From the NCBI RefSeq assembly GCF_021369635.1, contig NZ_JAJNBZ010000024.1:1-64000 (forward strand): DNA of 64,000 bases, in the 5' to 3' direction. Source of the DNA: Paenibacillus profundus. Its GTDB lineage: Bacteria; Bacillota; Bacilli; Paenibacillales; Paenibacillaceae. Position 1 is the stretch's first letter, and every line of letters starts with the position of its first letter. Both the position numbers and the translations under genes were made by a program. Positions 25,137 through 35,176 of this stretch are shown in pieces. The notes beneath the pieces are model-generated. The model did not search any database. It worked only from the letters and a program-made list of their open reading frames with translations, and was not told the origin of the DNA.

Positions 25137-27055
25137 GTGGCACGGGATGGAATACGCTGCTTATCGTATTTCTGCTCATCGGATGTGCAATGTGGTTAGG
25201 CTGGCGGTTTCTTCGCAAATCCAATGCTGCACCCTTCGCAAAGCAGCTGCATGAATGGTCATGGGAGCGGCTCGATAATGTCATTAAACAAACATTTCTT
25301 GTATGGACGAATGACCTCGTCATGGACTTCTATACCGACGAGGAGGAGCACAAGCGAGAAATGCAACGGCGTCTTGCTCTGAAGAAATCGCTTCGCAGCT
25401 GCTGCAGTGGGGATCCTGCGGACAAGGAATATATTAAGGAATGGATTGTCGATATTGTAAGCAATCACATCAAGCTATCCCAAGAGGATGTTGAGCGGCT
25501 CATTCCTTTTGACGACCCGATCCGCTTGACATCTCATGATAAATTCGATTTACTGCTGTATTCCTTCAAACAGCGATATCAATATGATGCCCTGCATGAA
25601 CTGATTCAGCGGTACAAATGGGACGATCTTAAAACAGTGACGATTGAATCGGACAAGGAATCAAGCTATGTCGTAACAGTAGAGGAACTGAACGACGCGT
25701 TTAGGCAGGAACGAATGCAGTTTCAGATGGCAGACCGATTACGTATCGTTGCGCAGCGGTTGTATCAGCGTTATAAAGGCTTTTCCGTTATTGATGAAAT
25801 ACGCGATATGCGCATAGACGGCGTGTCAGGGGGAGTTAACGGAGTGCCTGAGGATGCTATGAACCAGACCGGACGATTTGTTCATTCAAGCCGCATGGCG
25901 AAGGCAACTCAACGTCGATCTGAAGAAACAGCAGAGGTTCCGATCCGCTCATGTGATAGCGTCTGGGTTTTTTACAAAGGGAAATCCATTCGGCTTGCGT
26001 TCCTCTCATTCGGCAATGAGGCCGAACTGAAGCGGGTATGCCAAAATATTTACAAATATCAATCGCCTGGACCGTTGACGGAAGCGGACGGATTTCGTGT
26101 CAATCATATGAAGGATGGCTCAAGGGTTGTCGTTTTGCGGCCGCCGTTCGCCGAATCATGGGCTTTTTTCGTACGTAAGTTCGACACGGAGTTCATCTCG
26201 TTAGAGCAATTGATTACGGACAGAAACGCGGACATACCAGTCACACTGCTCCAATATTTAATGAAGGGGGCACGTGTTACTTCGATTACCGGTGCACAAG
26301 GTTCCGGCAAGACGACGTTGTTAATGGCGTTAGTACGCGCTATTTATCCGTTCTATCCGCTTCGCGTGCAAGAACAGGCGTTTGAGCTTCATTTAAGACG
26401 TCTGTATCCGGAGCGCAACGTGCTTACTTTACGGGAAACCGAACGAATTACCGGTCAAGCCGGGCTCGATGTGCAGAAGAAGACGGATGGGGTCGTTCAT
26501 ATTTTAGGTGAAGTGGCTACGGATCCGGTGGCGGCTTGGATGATACAGATGGCACAAGTAGCCAGCTTATTTACTATTTTCACGCATCATGCCAAGACAT
26601 TTCCGGACTTAGTGTTTTCTTTGCGCAACTCACTCTTGAAGACGGGCATGTTTCATAATGAATCTATTGCAGAGCAGCAGGTGACTGGCGTTATCCATTT
26701 CGATGTTCATTTAAGCCGCAATGCGGACGGCAAACGTTACATTGAACGAATTACGGAATGTATCCCTGTACGCATCACTGATGATGGAAGCAGTGACGTG
26801 GATACAGCCGAACAAATGCAGCCTGTAACGTGGGAACATTTTATCATGTCTTCAGAACGACTGCATCGCCAATCAGCTCGCACGCAACAATTCAAGTATC
26901 GAAACATTGTGGAGTACCAACATGGACGTTATTTCTTTGTGCATCCGATCTCCAAGCACCAGCAAGAAGCGATGGAGAAAGAAATGACAGCAGAAGATAA
27001 GCGTCGTTTCCGTGAGTGGATTGCTCGGGAAGGTGGGCTTCCGATTGCAGGCTAG
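25133..27055 (+). CDS. TadA/CpaF-type secretion ATPase, divergent
   Basis: The 640-residue product has an N-terminal membrane segment (TLLIVFLLIGCAMWLGWRFL, unusual for this family). The N-terminal region is helical with an FxxIDEIxxM-like stretch (FSVIDEIRDMRIDG). The ATPase core has Walker A (ITGAQGSGKTTLL, about residue 385), a Walker B-like VHILGEVATDPVA (about 455; the Glu is kept) and a His box FTHHAKTFPD (about 482). Type II secretion/Tad ATPases form hexamers under the membrane and power pilin assembly. The catalytic motifs look intact, so this is probably the motor of the machine. Confidence 0.8.
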   Translation: MSGTGWNTLLIVFLLIGCAMWLGWRFLRKSNAAPFAKQLHEWSWERLDNVIKQTFLVWTNDLVMDFYTDEEEHKREMQRRLALKKSLRSCCSGDPADKEYIKEWIVDIVSNHIKLSQEDVERLIPFDDPIRLTSHDKFDLLLYSFKQRYQYDALHELIQRYKWDDLKTVTIESDKESSYVVTVEELNDAFRQERMQFQMADRLRIVAQRLYQRYKGFSVIDEIRDMRIDGVSGGVNGVPEDAMNQTGRFVHSSRMAKATQRRSEETAEVPIRSCDSVWVFYKGKSIRLAFLSFGNEAELKRVCQNIYKYQSPGPLTEADGFRVNHMKDGSRVVVLRPPFAESWAFFVRKFDTEFISLEQLITDRNADIPVTLLQYLMKGARVTSITGAQGSGKTTLLMALVRAIYPFYPLRVQEQAFELHLRRLYPERNVLTLRETERITGQAGLDVQKKTDGVVHILGEVATDPVAAWMIQMAQVASLFTIFTHHAKTFPDLVFSLRNSLLKTGMFHNESIAEQQVTGVIHFDVHLSRNADGKRYIERITECIPVRITDDGSSDVDTAEQMQPVTWEHFIMSSERLHRQSARTQQFKYRNIVEYQHGRYFFVHPISKHQQEAMEKEMTAEDKRRFREWIAREGGLPIAG

Positions 27056-29072
27056 TAACTGGATGATATGGGTTGCGGCGACTTCGATCATGATGTGGGT
27101 CTTACTGTGGGGGATTGGACAGCGTATAGCTCGATCACAAGCGTTGAGTCCATCTGTATCCGTACAACGTGGCTGGACAGATACAGTGAACTACTATAAG
27201 AAGAAGCTGCTGCGGCAATTCTATTATGTTGCCGGTCGAACGCCATTTTTAAAGCGTAAAGCAGCATCGCTTCGCCTGCAATTAGCCCCATTCTACTCCT
27301 ACGACGAATGGCTCTTGCGGGAGAAGACGGCTGCAGTAATGCTAGGGAGCGGAATGACTGCTGCGCTGGCCGCCGCGATCTTTCTTTCTTTTGACCAGGA
27401 TGTGTTGTCGTGGTTCATGCTGATTCTTATGCTGAGCGTGGCGGAGGGGCTATATCGCGATTACGTCATTCAACGAGCTGCATTCAAGCTGTTAAAGCTG
27501 GCCGCGGTCGCGTTTACGGATGTTAGGCATTCATACCATCGCCATCGCATGGTAGATGCTGCTTTGGAAGAAGCACTCGAACGCGCAGACCCGATGATAG
27601 AACCTCATCTGCAACGCCTTATTATTATGGTTCACGATCCCGAGCCTGAAGCAGCGCTCGCTTCTTATGAGGAAGCGGCTCCTAACCGGTTTTTTAAGCT
27701 ATTTGCCGGACTGTCGCGCTTAGTTGCAGAATATGGGGATCCGCCGCAAAAGGAAGGCTCTTCCTACTTGCTAGGGATATCGATGATCGTTCGTGAAATG
27801 CAACTGGAGTTGGTGATGCGTTCCAGACTGGAGTATTTGCTTGGTGGTTTGAAGGCGATAGCGGTAATTCCGATTTTGTTTACGGATCCGTTGGAGCAAT
27901 GGGCCAAGTCCTATTTTCCTGCAATGGAATGGTTCTATAAGAGCAAGCTTGGTTGGCTGTTGCAGCTTACGGTGTTCTTGACAGTAATAGTCTGTCATCG
28001 CTTACTGCAGCAGTTGCAATGGCGGCACAAGTTGTTCAACCCGAGAGAACAGCGGAGGTGGACTTTGCAACTGTGGGAAATCAAGGGTGTAAGGTGGTTG
28101 TTGCGACGCTGGCTATCCCGGTGTAATCCAATACAAGTACGCAAGGTTCAGCGGCTGCTGGATGAAGCTAACGAGGTAATGCCCTTAGAGCATTTTTACG
28201 GTCGGCGTTTGTTGAACGCTTGTGTCACGGTTATCACAGGATTAGTACTGTTATTCATGCTTCAATCTCTATCGACGCAATGGTCATGGCATCATCTGCT
28301 GGATCGGGTTGTGCCGTTCGGTCTGTCTGCCGAAGATGCCAGGCGGTGGATGAATAACAATTCAACTGATGATCCAAATCTTTTAGTGATAGATACATGG
28401 AGTTCATCCTCCCTTTCCGGTCGATCTGATTGGGATGAGCGCAGACGGAATGAAGTAAGCACTGCGTTTACTCGATATGCGGAACAAATACGCAATGCCC
28501 AGGTGAAATGGTGGGAATTCGCTCTAACTTTCCTAGCTGGAATGGCAGCTTATCATTATTCCATGCTGATGCTTCACATTCGTATTCGCATTCAGTATAT
28601 AGACATGCGGACGGAGTTAAGCCAATTTCAATCACTGACTCTGCTGTTGCGTGCATTTGAGCGGATGACTGCAGAGCATGTCGTGGAATGGATGAGCCGC
28701 AGTTCTATGTTTTTTCGCCAAGCGTTGAGAACTTGTGTGATGAACTGGGAGAGTGGTCCAGAAATGGCATTGCAGCAATTGAAATCTGACGTGCCCTATC
28801 CCGATTTTGTCCGGTTTGTAGAGAAGCTAGAATTGGCACATGACCATATTCCGCTTCAGCAAGCATTCGATGATGTGGAGCAGGAATGGATGTACGAACA
28901 AGAAATGATGAAGCAGCATTATGAGAACAGCATTGAAATGAAAGCAAGCTGGGGACAGTGGTTCGGCTTTGCGCCGATGTATGCGCTCATATTTTTATAT
29001 TTAGTTATCCCGCTTGTATGGATGAGCTCGGAGCAGATGCGCTCGTCCTTTGAACAAATTCGTCAATTATGA
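27045..29072 (+). CDS. Fused TadB-TadC-like inner-membrane platform protein
   Basis: TTG 27045, with AAGGTGG 8 bases upstream, is preferred; the frame is open from GTG 27012. The product is about 675 residues, twice the size of one T2SS-F protein. It has two similar halves. The first has hydrophobic segments near residues 8-25, 103-135 and 310-325; the second near 385-400, 480-505 and the C-terminus (APMYALIFLYLVIPLVWM). Cytosolic helical stretches lie between (SYHRHRMVDAALEEALER; RAFERMTAEHVVEWMSRSS). Tad systems use separate TadB and TadC; here both appear in one chain. It starts inside the ATPase gene, as expected for a partner. Confidence 0.68.
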   Translation: MQASNWMIWVAATSIMMWVLLWGIGQRIARSQALSPSVSVQRGWTDTVNYYKKKLLRQFYYVAGRTPFLKRKAASLRLQLAPFYSYDEWLLREKTAAVMLGSGMTAALAAAIFLSFDQDVLSWFMLILMLSVAEGLYRDYVIQRAAFKLLKLAAVAFTDVRHSYHRHRMVDAALEEALERADPMIEPHLQRLIIMVHDPEPEAALASYEEAAPNRFFKLFAGLSRLVAEYGDPPQKEGSSYLLGISMIVREMQLELVMRSRLEYLLGGLKAIAVIPILFTDPLEQWAKSYFPAMEWFYKSKLGWLLQLTVFLTVIVCHRLLQQLQWRHKLFNPREQRRWTLQLWEIKGVRWLLRRWLSRCNPIQVRKVQRLLDEANEVMPLEHFYGRRLLNACVTVITGLVLLFMLQSLSTQWSWHHLLDRVVPFGLSAEDARRWMNNNSTDDPNLLVIDTWSSSSLSGRSDWDERRRNEVSTAFTRYAEQIRNAQVKWWEFALTFLAGMAAYHYSMLMLHIRIRIQYIDMRTELSQFQSLTLLLRAFERMTAEHVVEWMSRSSMFFRQALRTCVMNWESGPEMALQQLKSDVPYPDFVRFVEKLELAHDHIPLQQAFDDVEQEWMYEQEMMKQHYENSIEMKASWGQWFGFAPMYALIFLYLVIPLVWMSSEQMRSSFEQIRQL

Positions 29073-29094
29073 ATGAGAAAGGGAGAATTGAATC

Positions 29095-29565
29095 ATGAAC
29101 AATGCTCAATCCGCTTTAAAAGTGGCGGCAGGAATATTTTTAACAATTGCTTTGATTACTATTGTGGTCCTGCTGTTCGTGTCTGCTCAGGAAGCGACGA
29201 AGACAGCTCAAAATGAATTCTCATCCATTCAAACAGAGTTAAGCAAAGCTTCGTTCACGGTATACGACAATACGATGGTCAGCGGTTCGCAGGTGATTAA
29301 TGCAATCCGCAAGTTTTACATGCAGGATCAGTTCGGCATCCGTGTTGTTACCGGGAAAAACAAAGCGAGCAAAGCGGGTGGTGTGTACTATGGGGACGAA
29401 GTTCTTGGGAACGGGACTATTGCCAGCTCCGAACGGAACGAAAACATCGAGATAGCCCAGATGGAGTCACAGGACAGTTATGTGAACCCGAGCGGGAAAT
29501 TCAAAGCAAAGGTCATTATCGACTCGAGCAATGTAACGCGAGGGATTGTGTTTGTGCAGCAATAA
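29095..29565 (+). CDS. Pilin-like small membrane protein 1
   Basis: The 156-residue product (ATG 29095 after GGGAGAA) begins MNNAQSALKVAAGIFLTIALITIVVLLFVSA: a short polar start, then one long hydrophobic segment, then a soluble domain with a heptad-like helix (TAQNEFSSIQTELSKASFTVYD) and VSGSQVINAIRKFY. Single N-terminal helices with a small globular part are the layout of pilins and pseudopilins. No classical G|xxxxE prepilin site is seen. It is the first of four such proteins and, being the shortest simple one, a candidate for the major subunit. Confidence 0.55.
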   Translation: MNNAQSALKVAAGIFLTIALITIVVLLFVSAQEATKTAQNEFSSIQTELSKASFTVYDNTMVSGSQVINAIRKFYMQDQFGIRVVTGKNKASKAGGVYYGDEVLGNGTIASSERNENIEIAQMESQDSYVNPSGKFKAKVIIDSSNVTRGIVFVQQ

Positions 29566-29625
29566 GCAGTAATCGGATAATGGGTGCCTTTGACATGAAG
29601 TCGCCCTTTTTACTTGGAGGCAAAT

Positions 29626-30003
29626 ATGGACAATGCACGAATTTTAATCGGTTTTTCTGTGGCTATCCTTTTTTTCATTTCAGCCTTATCGTTCTCGCTT
29701 CAGCTTGCTCATGATACCTCAGCTGCGATTGGACAAGCCGATGTTGAAAACCAGCATAAAGATCGAAATTTGGATCAAACGCTTCGAATTGCGGATGTAG
29801 TGCAGCGAACGGGTGCTAAAGTCATCCATACGATACGATTGCTGCCGCAAACGCAGGTAGAGTTGCTCGTCGAAGGCATGGTCTACACACCGGAAATGGA
29901 TGTAGAAGCATTGTCTCTACGAAGTATTCCACAGCAAAAGACCTATCACGCACAGGTGATCCGAAATGAAACGGGAGAAATCGTGCGAGTAATATATCAA
30001 TAG
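29626..30003 (+). CDS. Pilin-like small membrane protein 2
   Basis: ATG 29626 is used because TTGGAGG stands 5 bases before it. The 125-residue product starts with MDNARILIGFSVAILFFIS and has one hydrophobic segment, then an extracellular part with VVQRTGAKVIHTIRLLPQT, which resembles VSGSQVINAIRKF of the preceding protein. This suggests two related subunits. There is no cleavable signal. It lies 60 bases after the previous gene and 12 bases before the next. Confidence 0.5.
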   Translation: MDNARILIGFSVAILFFISALSFSLQLAHDTSAAIGQADVENQHKDRNLDQTLRIADVVQRTGAKVIHTIRLLPQTQVELLVEGMVYTPEMDVEALSLRSIPQQKTYHAQVIRNETGEIVRVIYQ

Positions 30004-30015
30004 GGGGGAGAGTGT

Positions 30016-30567
30016 GTGGTTAATGCACTGCTGAAGCTTCTAGCCACCCTGTTAGGCATACTGTTGCTGTTTATCTTTCCTCTATTGGAGTCTTTTCAGA
30101 GACAAGATGATATATCAACGATGTATGTCATGAAGAGCACCCATCAGTTTGTCGATGCGGTAAGGGACAAGGGCGTCGTTACGCCAGAGATGTGGAACCG
30201 GTTCGTGATGGAAATTGAACTAACGGGGAATATGTTCGACGTAGACATGATTCATTATGAAAAGAAATATGACCCTGTTTACGAGGACCCTGTACAGCAG
30301 AATACGTTCAAGTCCGACTTTTTGGTACATTACCGGCTCAACAACAAAGCGTTGATTATGAAGACTCTATTTCCCTATCTTGCTCAACCGATCGATGCGC
30401 CAAATCGACGGTATAAGCTAAAGATTGGAGACTACTTTAGTGTCACGGTAAAAAATACGAATCGGACGCAAGCGACCGTTCTGCTGGACTGGTTAAGTCA
30501 ATCCTTTGCGCCGACGGAGAAGATTGTCGTTCCTGTAGGGGGGATGGTTCGAAATGAAGATTATTAA
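30016..30567 (+). CDS. Pilin-like membrane protein 3
   Basis: GTG 30016 follows GGGGGGAGAGTGT. The 183-residue product has a hydrophobic segment at residues 4-25 (LLKLLATLLGILLLFIFPLL) followed by SFQRQDDISTMYVMKSTHQFVDAVRDKGVVTPEMWNRF split over a helix, typical of the extended N-terminal helix of minor pilins. The outer domain is strand-rich. It overlaps the next gene by 14 bases. The role is inferred from architecture and position. Confidence 0.5.
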   Translation: MVNALLKLLATLLGILLLFIFPLLESFQRQDDISTMYVMKSTHQFVDAVRDKGVVTPEMWNRFVMEIELTGNMFDVDMIHYEKKYDPVYEDPVQQNTFKSDFLVHYRLNNKALIMKTLFPYLAQPIDAPNRRYKLKIGDYFSVTVKNTNRTQATVLLDWLSQSFAPTEKIVVPVGGMVRNEDY

Positions 30568-31525
30568 ATTTCCCATCCTGTTCGTGTTGATTATGTTACC
30601 CTTCTTTTGGATTAATCGCTTGCATGCGCAAGAACAAATGTTCAAGCTTCATACCGAATCCCAGTACAATCAAGTGCTAGACAATGCTGTGAATGATGCG
30701 GCGCTCACCTTGAACACTTCCGCGATCTGGAAGGAGACGGAGGAAGGGTACGAGTCACATAAGCGATTGGAGCTGCGCAAAGCGGATGCGATTCAAGCCT
30801 TCTTTAATAGACTTTATGTTAACTTCGAGCTGTTCGCTGATCCGATGGGACAAAATCAATTAAAGCAATACATTCCGGTTATTGCGGTCATCGGGTATGA
30901 CGGATTTGATATATATGCACAAGAAGAGTTCGTGGACCCGAAGGGGGAGGTGAGACTCCAACATGTATGGAAACCGACAGTTCCTTATGCGTATACCGAT
31001 GAAGAAGGCAATGTATTCTCATTTACATTGGACGATTTTGTTGTTATCTATCAGCCAGATGCAAATCGATGGATAGAAGGATTTCAACATGAATTAAAAA
31101 CGATTTCTACCATTTCATTGCTGCAGAATGATGCTCGATTTGATGCTGTTCGCCGGACAACGATTGTGAATGCGATCCAACATGAACTGGAATATGCCAT
31201 AAATAAGCATAATGAATGGGCTGCCCGCAATGGGGTGTCCTACACGTTTACGTTGCCCACCATTTCCAACGAAGAATGGAATAATACGATTGATGATGTG
31301 GGTGTCCTCGCATTTGTGCAGGGACTTCCTATAGGGCATGGCACATATAATAATTACGCGCTTGGGGGCTCGCGTCTCTTAAAGCGAGATGTGTATTATG
31401 GCACGGTGATAAATGACATTAAATATGCATTTCCGAGTCGTTGTGCTCCAGATTATATAGAAGAGACATTCTCTAATGAGAAGGAAGCAGCCCGTAATGG
31501 ATATTTTTTGAAAGTATGCAATTAG
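30554..31525 (+). CDS. Membrane-anchored protein 4 of the pilus-like operon
   Basis: The 323-residue product has an N-terminal hydrophobic segment (FPILFVLIMLPFFWINRLHA), which could be an anchor or signal peptide, followed by a long helix (YNQVLDNAVNDAALTLNTS). The rest is an extracellular domain with several Tyr/Phe/Asp-rich strands and only two Cys near the C-terminus (SRCAPDY and KVCN), which could form a disulfide. It is the last gene of the overlapping series and could be a tip or minor subunit. I know no named family for it. Confidence 0.5.
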   Translation: MKIIKFPILFVLIMLPFFWINRLHAQEQMFKLHTESQYNQVLDNAVNDAALTLNTSAIWKETEEGYESHKRLELRKADAIQAFFNRLYVNFELFADPMGQNQLKQYIPVIAVIGYDGFDIYAQEEFVDPKGEVRLQHVWKPTVPYAYTDEEGNVFSFTLDDFVVIYQPDANRWIEGFQHELKTISTISLLQNDARFDAVRRTTIVNAIQHELEYAINKHNEWAARNGVSYTFTLPTISNEEWNNTIDDVGVLAFVQGLPIGHGTYNNYALGGSRLLKRDVYYGTVINDIKYAFPSRCAPDYIEETFSNEKEAARNGYFLKVCN

Positions 31526-31756
31526 ATACATTGTTTCTAATTAAAAAATAAGGTAAATTCTGGAGAGTGATATATCGATATTAAACTATTCAAGTGCCGG
31601 AAGGGGGAGATGCGTACAAAAATAAGAAAATCCAAAAGCTTCAATATATAACGTCATCTCACAGCTTGGTGATAGCTTGAAGATGAGCGTGTATGTATGA
31701 AGGGTAATTCGATCTGAGATGGACAAAAAAATGAGAGAACTGAGAGGGAATCGAAC

Positions 31757-32905
31757 ATGAAAAAGATAGTTTCATTCGTGATTGCAGGGACAATGGCTAT
31801 TGGCTCATTTCCGGGCCTAATTTCGACTGCATCAGCGCTCAAATACGATGCTACCCAACGTGCTCTTGAAATTGTACTAGATGGGAACAAGATTCCATTC
31901 CAAGAAGTTCGGCCGATGATGGACGCTAACAACCGTACGTTGGTCCCGTTGCGTGTCGTGTCTGAAAATCTTGGCGCCAAAGTGAAATGGGATGGGAAAA
32001 GCAAGAAAGCGATGATTCAAAAAGGAGATGCCCGGATCGAAATGAAGGTGAATGATTCGACCGCGTACATCAACGGAGAAGCCACAACGTTTGACAGTCA
32101 AATGGTGATGATCGGGTCCAGCACCTTCGTTCCTCTTCGATTCGTCAGCGAAGCGTTTGGAACCGAGGTCGAGTTCGATAAGGGGGCTTACTATGTTTAT
32201 GTTAAAACGCCGGGATTTGAGAAAGCGGATGTGAAGCTGGACGAGTACGGCCGCGAAATCCGAACGACGAATTTACCGAAGAATCATAAGGATTTCCCGT
32301 ATATTTTGAAGGATATTCCGAACGAGATGTACGAAGTTCCTCTGCATATTGAAAAGGGCGAAGAAGATAAATTTATGAATCCATTGAAATTATTAAGTGA
32401 GCCACATATAAATCGAGTAAATGTAGATGCTTGGAAGGAGAAAATAGAAGAGTATTATGGCTTAGTTTTGAATGTGGATTATAAAAACATTGATTACAAT
32501 TGGGCAAAGCAGGTTCGGAGCTACGTAAACCAGTTAGGCGGGGACCAAGAAATGAGAACATATGTTGATTGGGCAATAAAAAATAAAATTAAGGTTGAGG
32601 GACATCTAATATCGGAACCAAGTATTCTCTATAACGATGGTATGGATTACAGAATGAGAGCAAAAATCAAGTTTAGATTCACTAACTTTAATAAATACAA
32701 AGATTTACTATACGATACGAGCTTCCATTTGATTAAGAACGATAATGGAAAACTGCTACAGTATGAAAAAAATGTGTGGTATGGAGGATATGTGGATGTT
32801 CCACTCTCTTCTAATATTGATGGGGCTAAATATACAAAGTCATTAATGGTAGATGGTGGGGCTAGCTTATTTTTAGATAATGCTATTATTAAGCGTGGAA
32901 AATAG
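31757..32905 (+). CDS. Secreted copper amine oxidase N-domain-like protein
   Basis: The 382-residue product has a signal peptide (MKKIVSFVIAGTMAIGSFPG ... ASA). Residues about 35-150 form the copper amine oxidase N-terminal type domain (VPLRVVSENLGAKVKWDGKSKKAMI and FVPLRFVSEAFGTEVEFD), a cell-envelope module common in Paenibacillus that does not itself imply oxidase activity. The C-terminal 230 residues are unrecognised. Base composition drops sharply to AT-rich near 32370, inside the gene. It begins 231 bases after the pilus-like operon, so it may have its own promoter. Confidence 0.8.
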   Translation: MKKIVSFVIAGTMAIGSFPGLISTASALKYDATQRALEIVLDGNKIPFQEVRPMMDANNRTLVPLRVVSENLGAKVKWDGKSKKAMIQKGDARIEMKVNDSTAYINGEATTFDSQMVMIGSSTFVPLRFVSEAFGTEVEFDKGAYYVYVKTPGFEKADVKLDEYGREIRTTNLPKNHKDFPYILKDIPNEMYEVPLHIEKGEEDKFMNPLKLLSEPHINRVNVDAWKEKIEEYYGLVLNVDYKNIDYNWAKQVRSYVNQLGGDQEMRTYVDWAIKNKIKVEGHLISEPSILYNDGMDYRMRAKIKFRFTNFNKYKDLLYDTSFHLIKNDNGKLLQYEKNVWYGGYVDVPLSSNIDGAKYTKSLMVDGGASLFLDNAIIKRGK

Positions 32906-32919
32906 AGAGGTTGTAATAG

Positions 32920-35176
32920 ATGAAGAAATTTTGGTGTACGTTACTTATTGTTACAATACTATTTCCTTCCTTTCTCTCTATAATTCATGCAGCAGATAGA
33001 ATAAAAATAGTTGATGGAGTAATAAATTTTATAACAGAAAGCCAAAAAGCAGCAACGAATATCAAGTATCGCACTACCGGATTTATGATACATCGGGAAC
33101 CTCGATGTGAACCTGGCAAAGCACAATGTGACCCACGTTCTAAAGGCCCAGTGGGCATTATCGACCGGCTTGAACAAGTCGATGAGAAAGATCTTGGCAA
33201 CGGGGTGTTAAGAACAAAATTTAAAGTTCCGGAGGAGGTTGCCTCTAAAGCATTAGGTGAAGCAGGTCTAGAAGAAATTCGTGAAGGTGACACGATATAC
33301 ATTTCCTCTATTTTTGACGTGTTACATTGGGGAATACCGACAGGGGTAAGATATTATGACTTACAGGGTATTAAAAAGGCGGAAACGTGGGCGAACGATA
33401 GAGAATTTGGCCAATTTTATGATATTCAAGTAAAATACTCTTCTTTTTTTCCGTCATACTCCATAATTAAATTATCTAATGGCTCGGAAATCAATCGTAA
33501 AAAGATTGAAAATCAGAGTCTGCCAATTCATTTAAACTGGCCAGTCGGCTCGACTATCTCACATACATTTGAGAAAGAAATAGACCATAACGGGAAGAAG
33601 TACAAAATATATAAATCATACATACAAGGTGCTCGTAAGCCGAACGAACAAAGGTTCCAGCAGGACGGCGATCCGGATACGAATCCGAAACTGACACAAA
33701 GGAATTACACGGTTAGCCTCGGAGGGACGAATGTGGTTGCCGTTTATAAAGAGTTTGGAGGTCCTCCACCAAACCCAAATCCAGATCCCGATCCGAAGCC
33801 CGATCCTAATGGACGTTGTACAACTCCTACACGAGGTACACCGATAGAGGCGAAAACGATGGTTCCAAAGGTATCGGCAAAGATTTTGGCGGACAACCGA
33901 GGAAATGAACGCTTCGACGTATCTAGGGGCATTCCAACATCAGAGGCGCTTTACGCAAATGCAGTTGCTCTTAATTATTTGTTCCAGAACAAGTTTGTTC
34001 CAATGAGTGGGATTTGCACCTATGAAGTTCCTGTTACGAAGACGTTCACGAAAACATGGACCGAATCCACTAAAGGGCCTGATGGAAAAACAAATTCGGA
34101 AGAAATGGAAGAGGAAGAAACGGTAAGTGAAACTATCACGGTGAAGCGCCCATATTCATACTGGGTCATTGACAACTTGGAAGTGTATAAAATCCGTCAA
34201 GCCGAGCTGCGAAATGTAGCATTGCCTAATAGCAGCGTTACATTGGAACCAACGGGATATACTCCACCTGACTTCGAGGTAGCTCGAAATGGAGGGGTTG
34301 CAGGCGAACCGCACCCTCGCTCTATCACTCTACCGCCGCAAACGGTAGGGAAAAATTTGCCGACTTACTCTGGAGCGTTCAAGTCGGCAGCGGAGCAAGC
34401 AATTGGGAAGGTAAAGGTACGCAACGATTCGCTCATTTTCAAGGGGAACACGGTAATGAATGGAGATGTGACGGATGAGCGTGGCCCCACGCCAGGCTCG
34501 ATACCGCTGCCGTTTCTAATCAATGAGAACGTGTTGTATAAGGATCGCCAACTGATTGAGAGTCATAAGGCTAACGCGAAGGATGTGTCGAGCACGGGCA
34601 CGATCTATTACGATCTCTTACCGAACAATATCAATGGCGGTTCCGATCGGCAGTTCCCGATAAACGGTATGAACACGATTACGATACATACCCCTGTCTT
34701 ATTATATGCGATGGCATCCGATGATAGAGAGCATAATCAAAAAACAAAACCGAATCTGAATCGCTCGTCTTTCATTTTGGATCGGCCGTTCACAGTATAC
34801 ATGCCGACAACTGGAAAACATCTAGACATACCGGGATATGGGGAGCGGGATTTCCAGAAGTATTTTCGATCAAAAGAAGTCAAATTCCCATTTGACGCAT
34901 ACAGTGCGGATCGATCGCAGTTCTTTCCGAAAAGAACATGGATAAGTATTCCAGTTTCACAAGAACGAGCGGATTTTTCCCTGCCGGTATGGGTGGACGA
35001 GGGAGACTATACTATTGAGTTCCGATCAACAGCAGAGAACGCGCCATCTGACGTAGCGGCTCAACGAAATGCGAATCTAGATCTAGCGCACCATCGAGCT
35101 GCGGACATGATTCCGATCGAAGTGATCGGTCGTCTATATGATTTTAAAATTACCGACATCAGCGACTTCAATTGGG
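32920..35176 (+). CDS. Large secreted surface protein, exon 1 (interrupted by group II intron)
   Basis: ATG 32920 follows AGAGGTTGTAATAG. Exon 1 encodes 752 complete codons plus one base. It starts with a signal peptide (MKKFWCTLLIVTILFPSFLS), has a Pro/Asp-rich linker near residues 285-300 (GGPPPNPNPDPDPKPDPN) and several strand-rich domains. Joined across the intron to 35914 it restores DFNW-E-AVFRKQKGNK in frame, making one protein of about 1072 residues. I believe it is of the DUF5704 type, from memory and not firmly. Unspliced RNA would end translation at 35229, in the intron. Its position after the pilus-like operon suggests an exported or pilus-linked surface protein. Confidence 0.8.
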
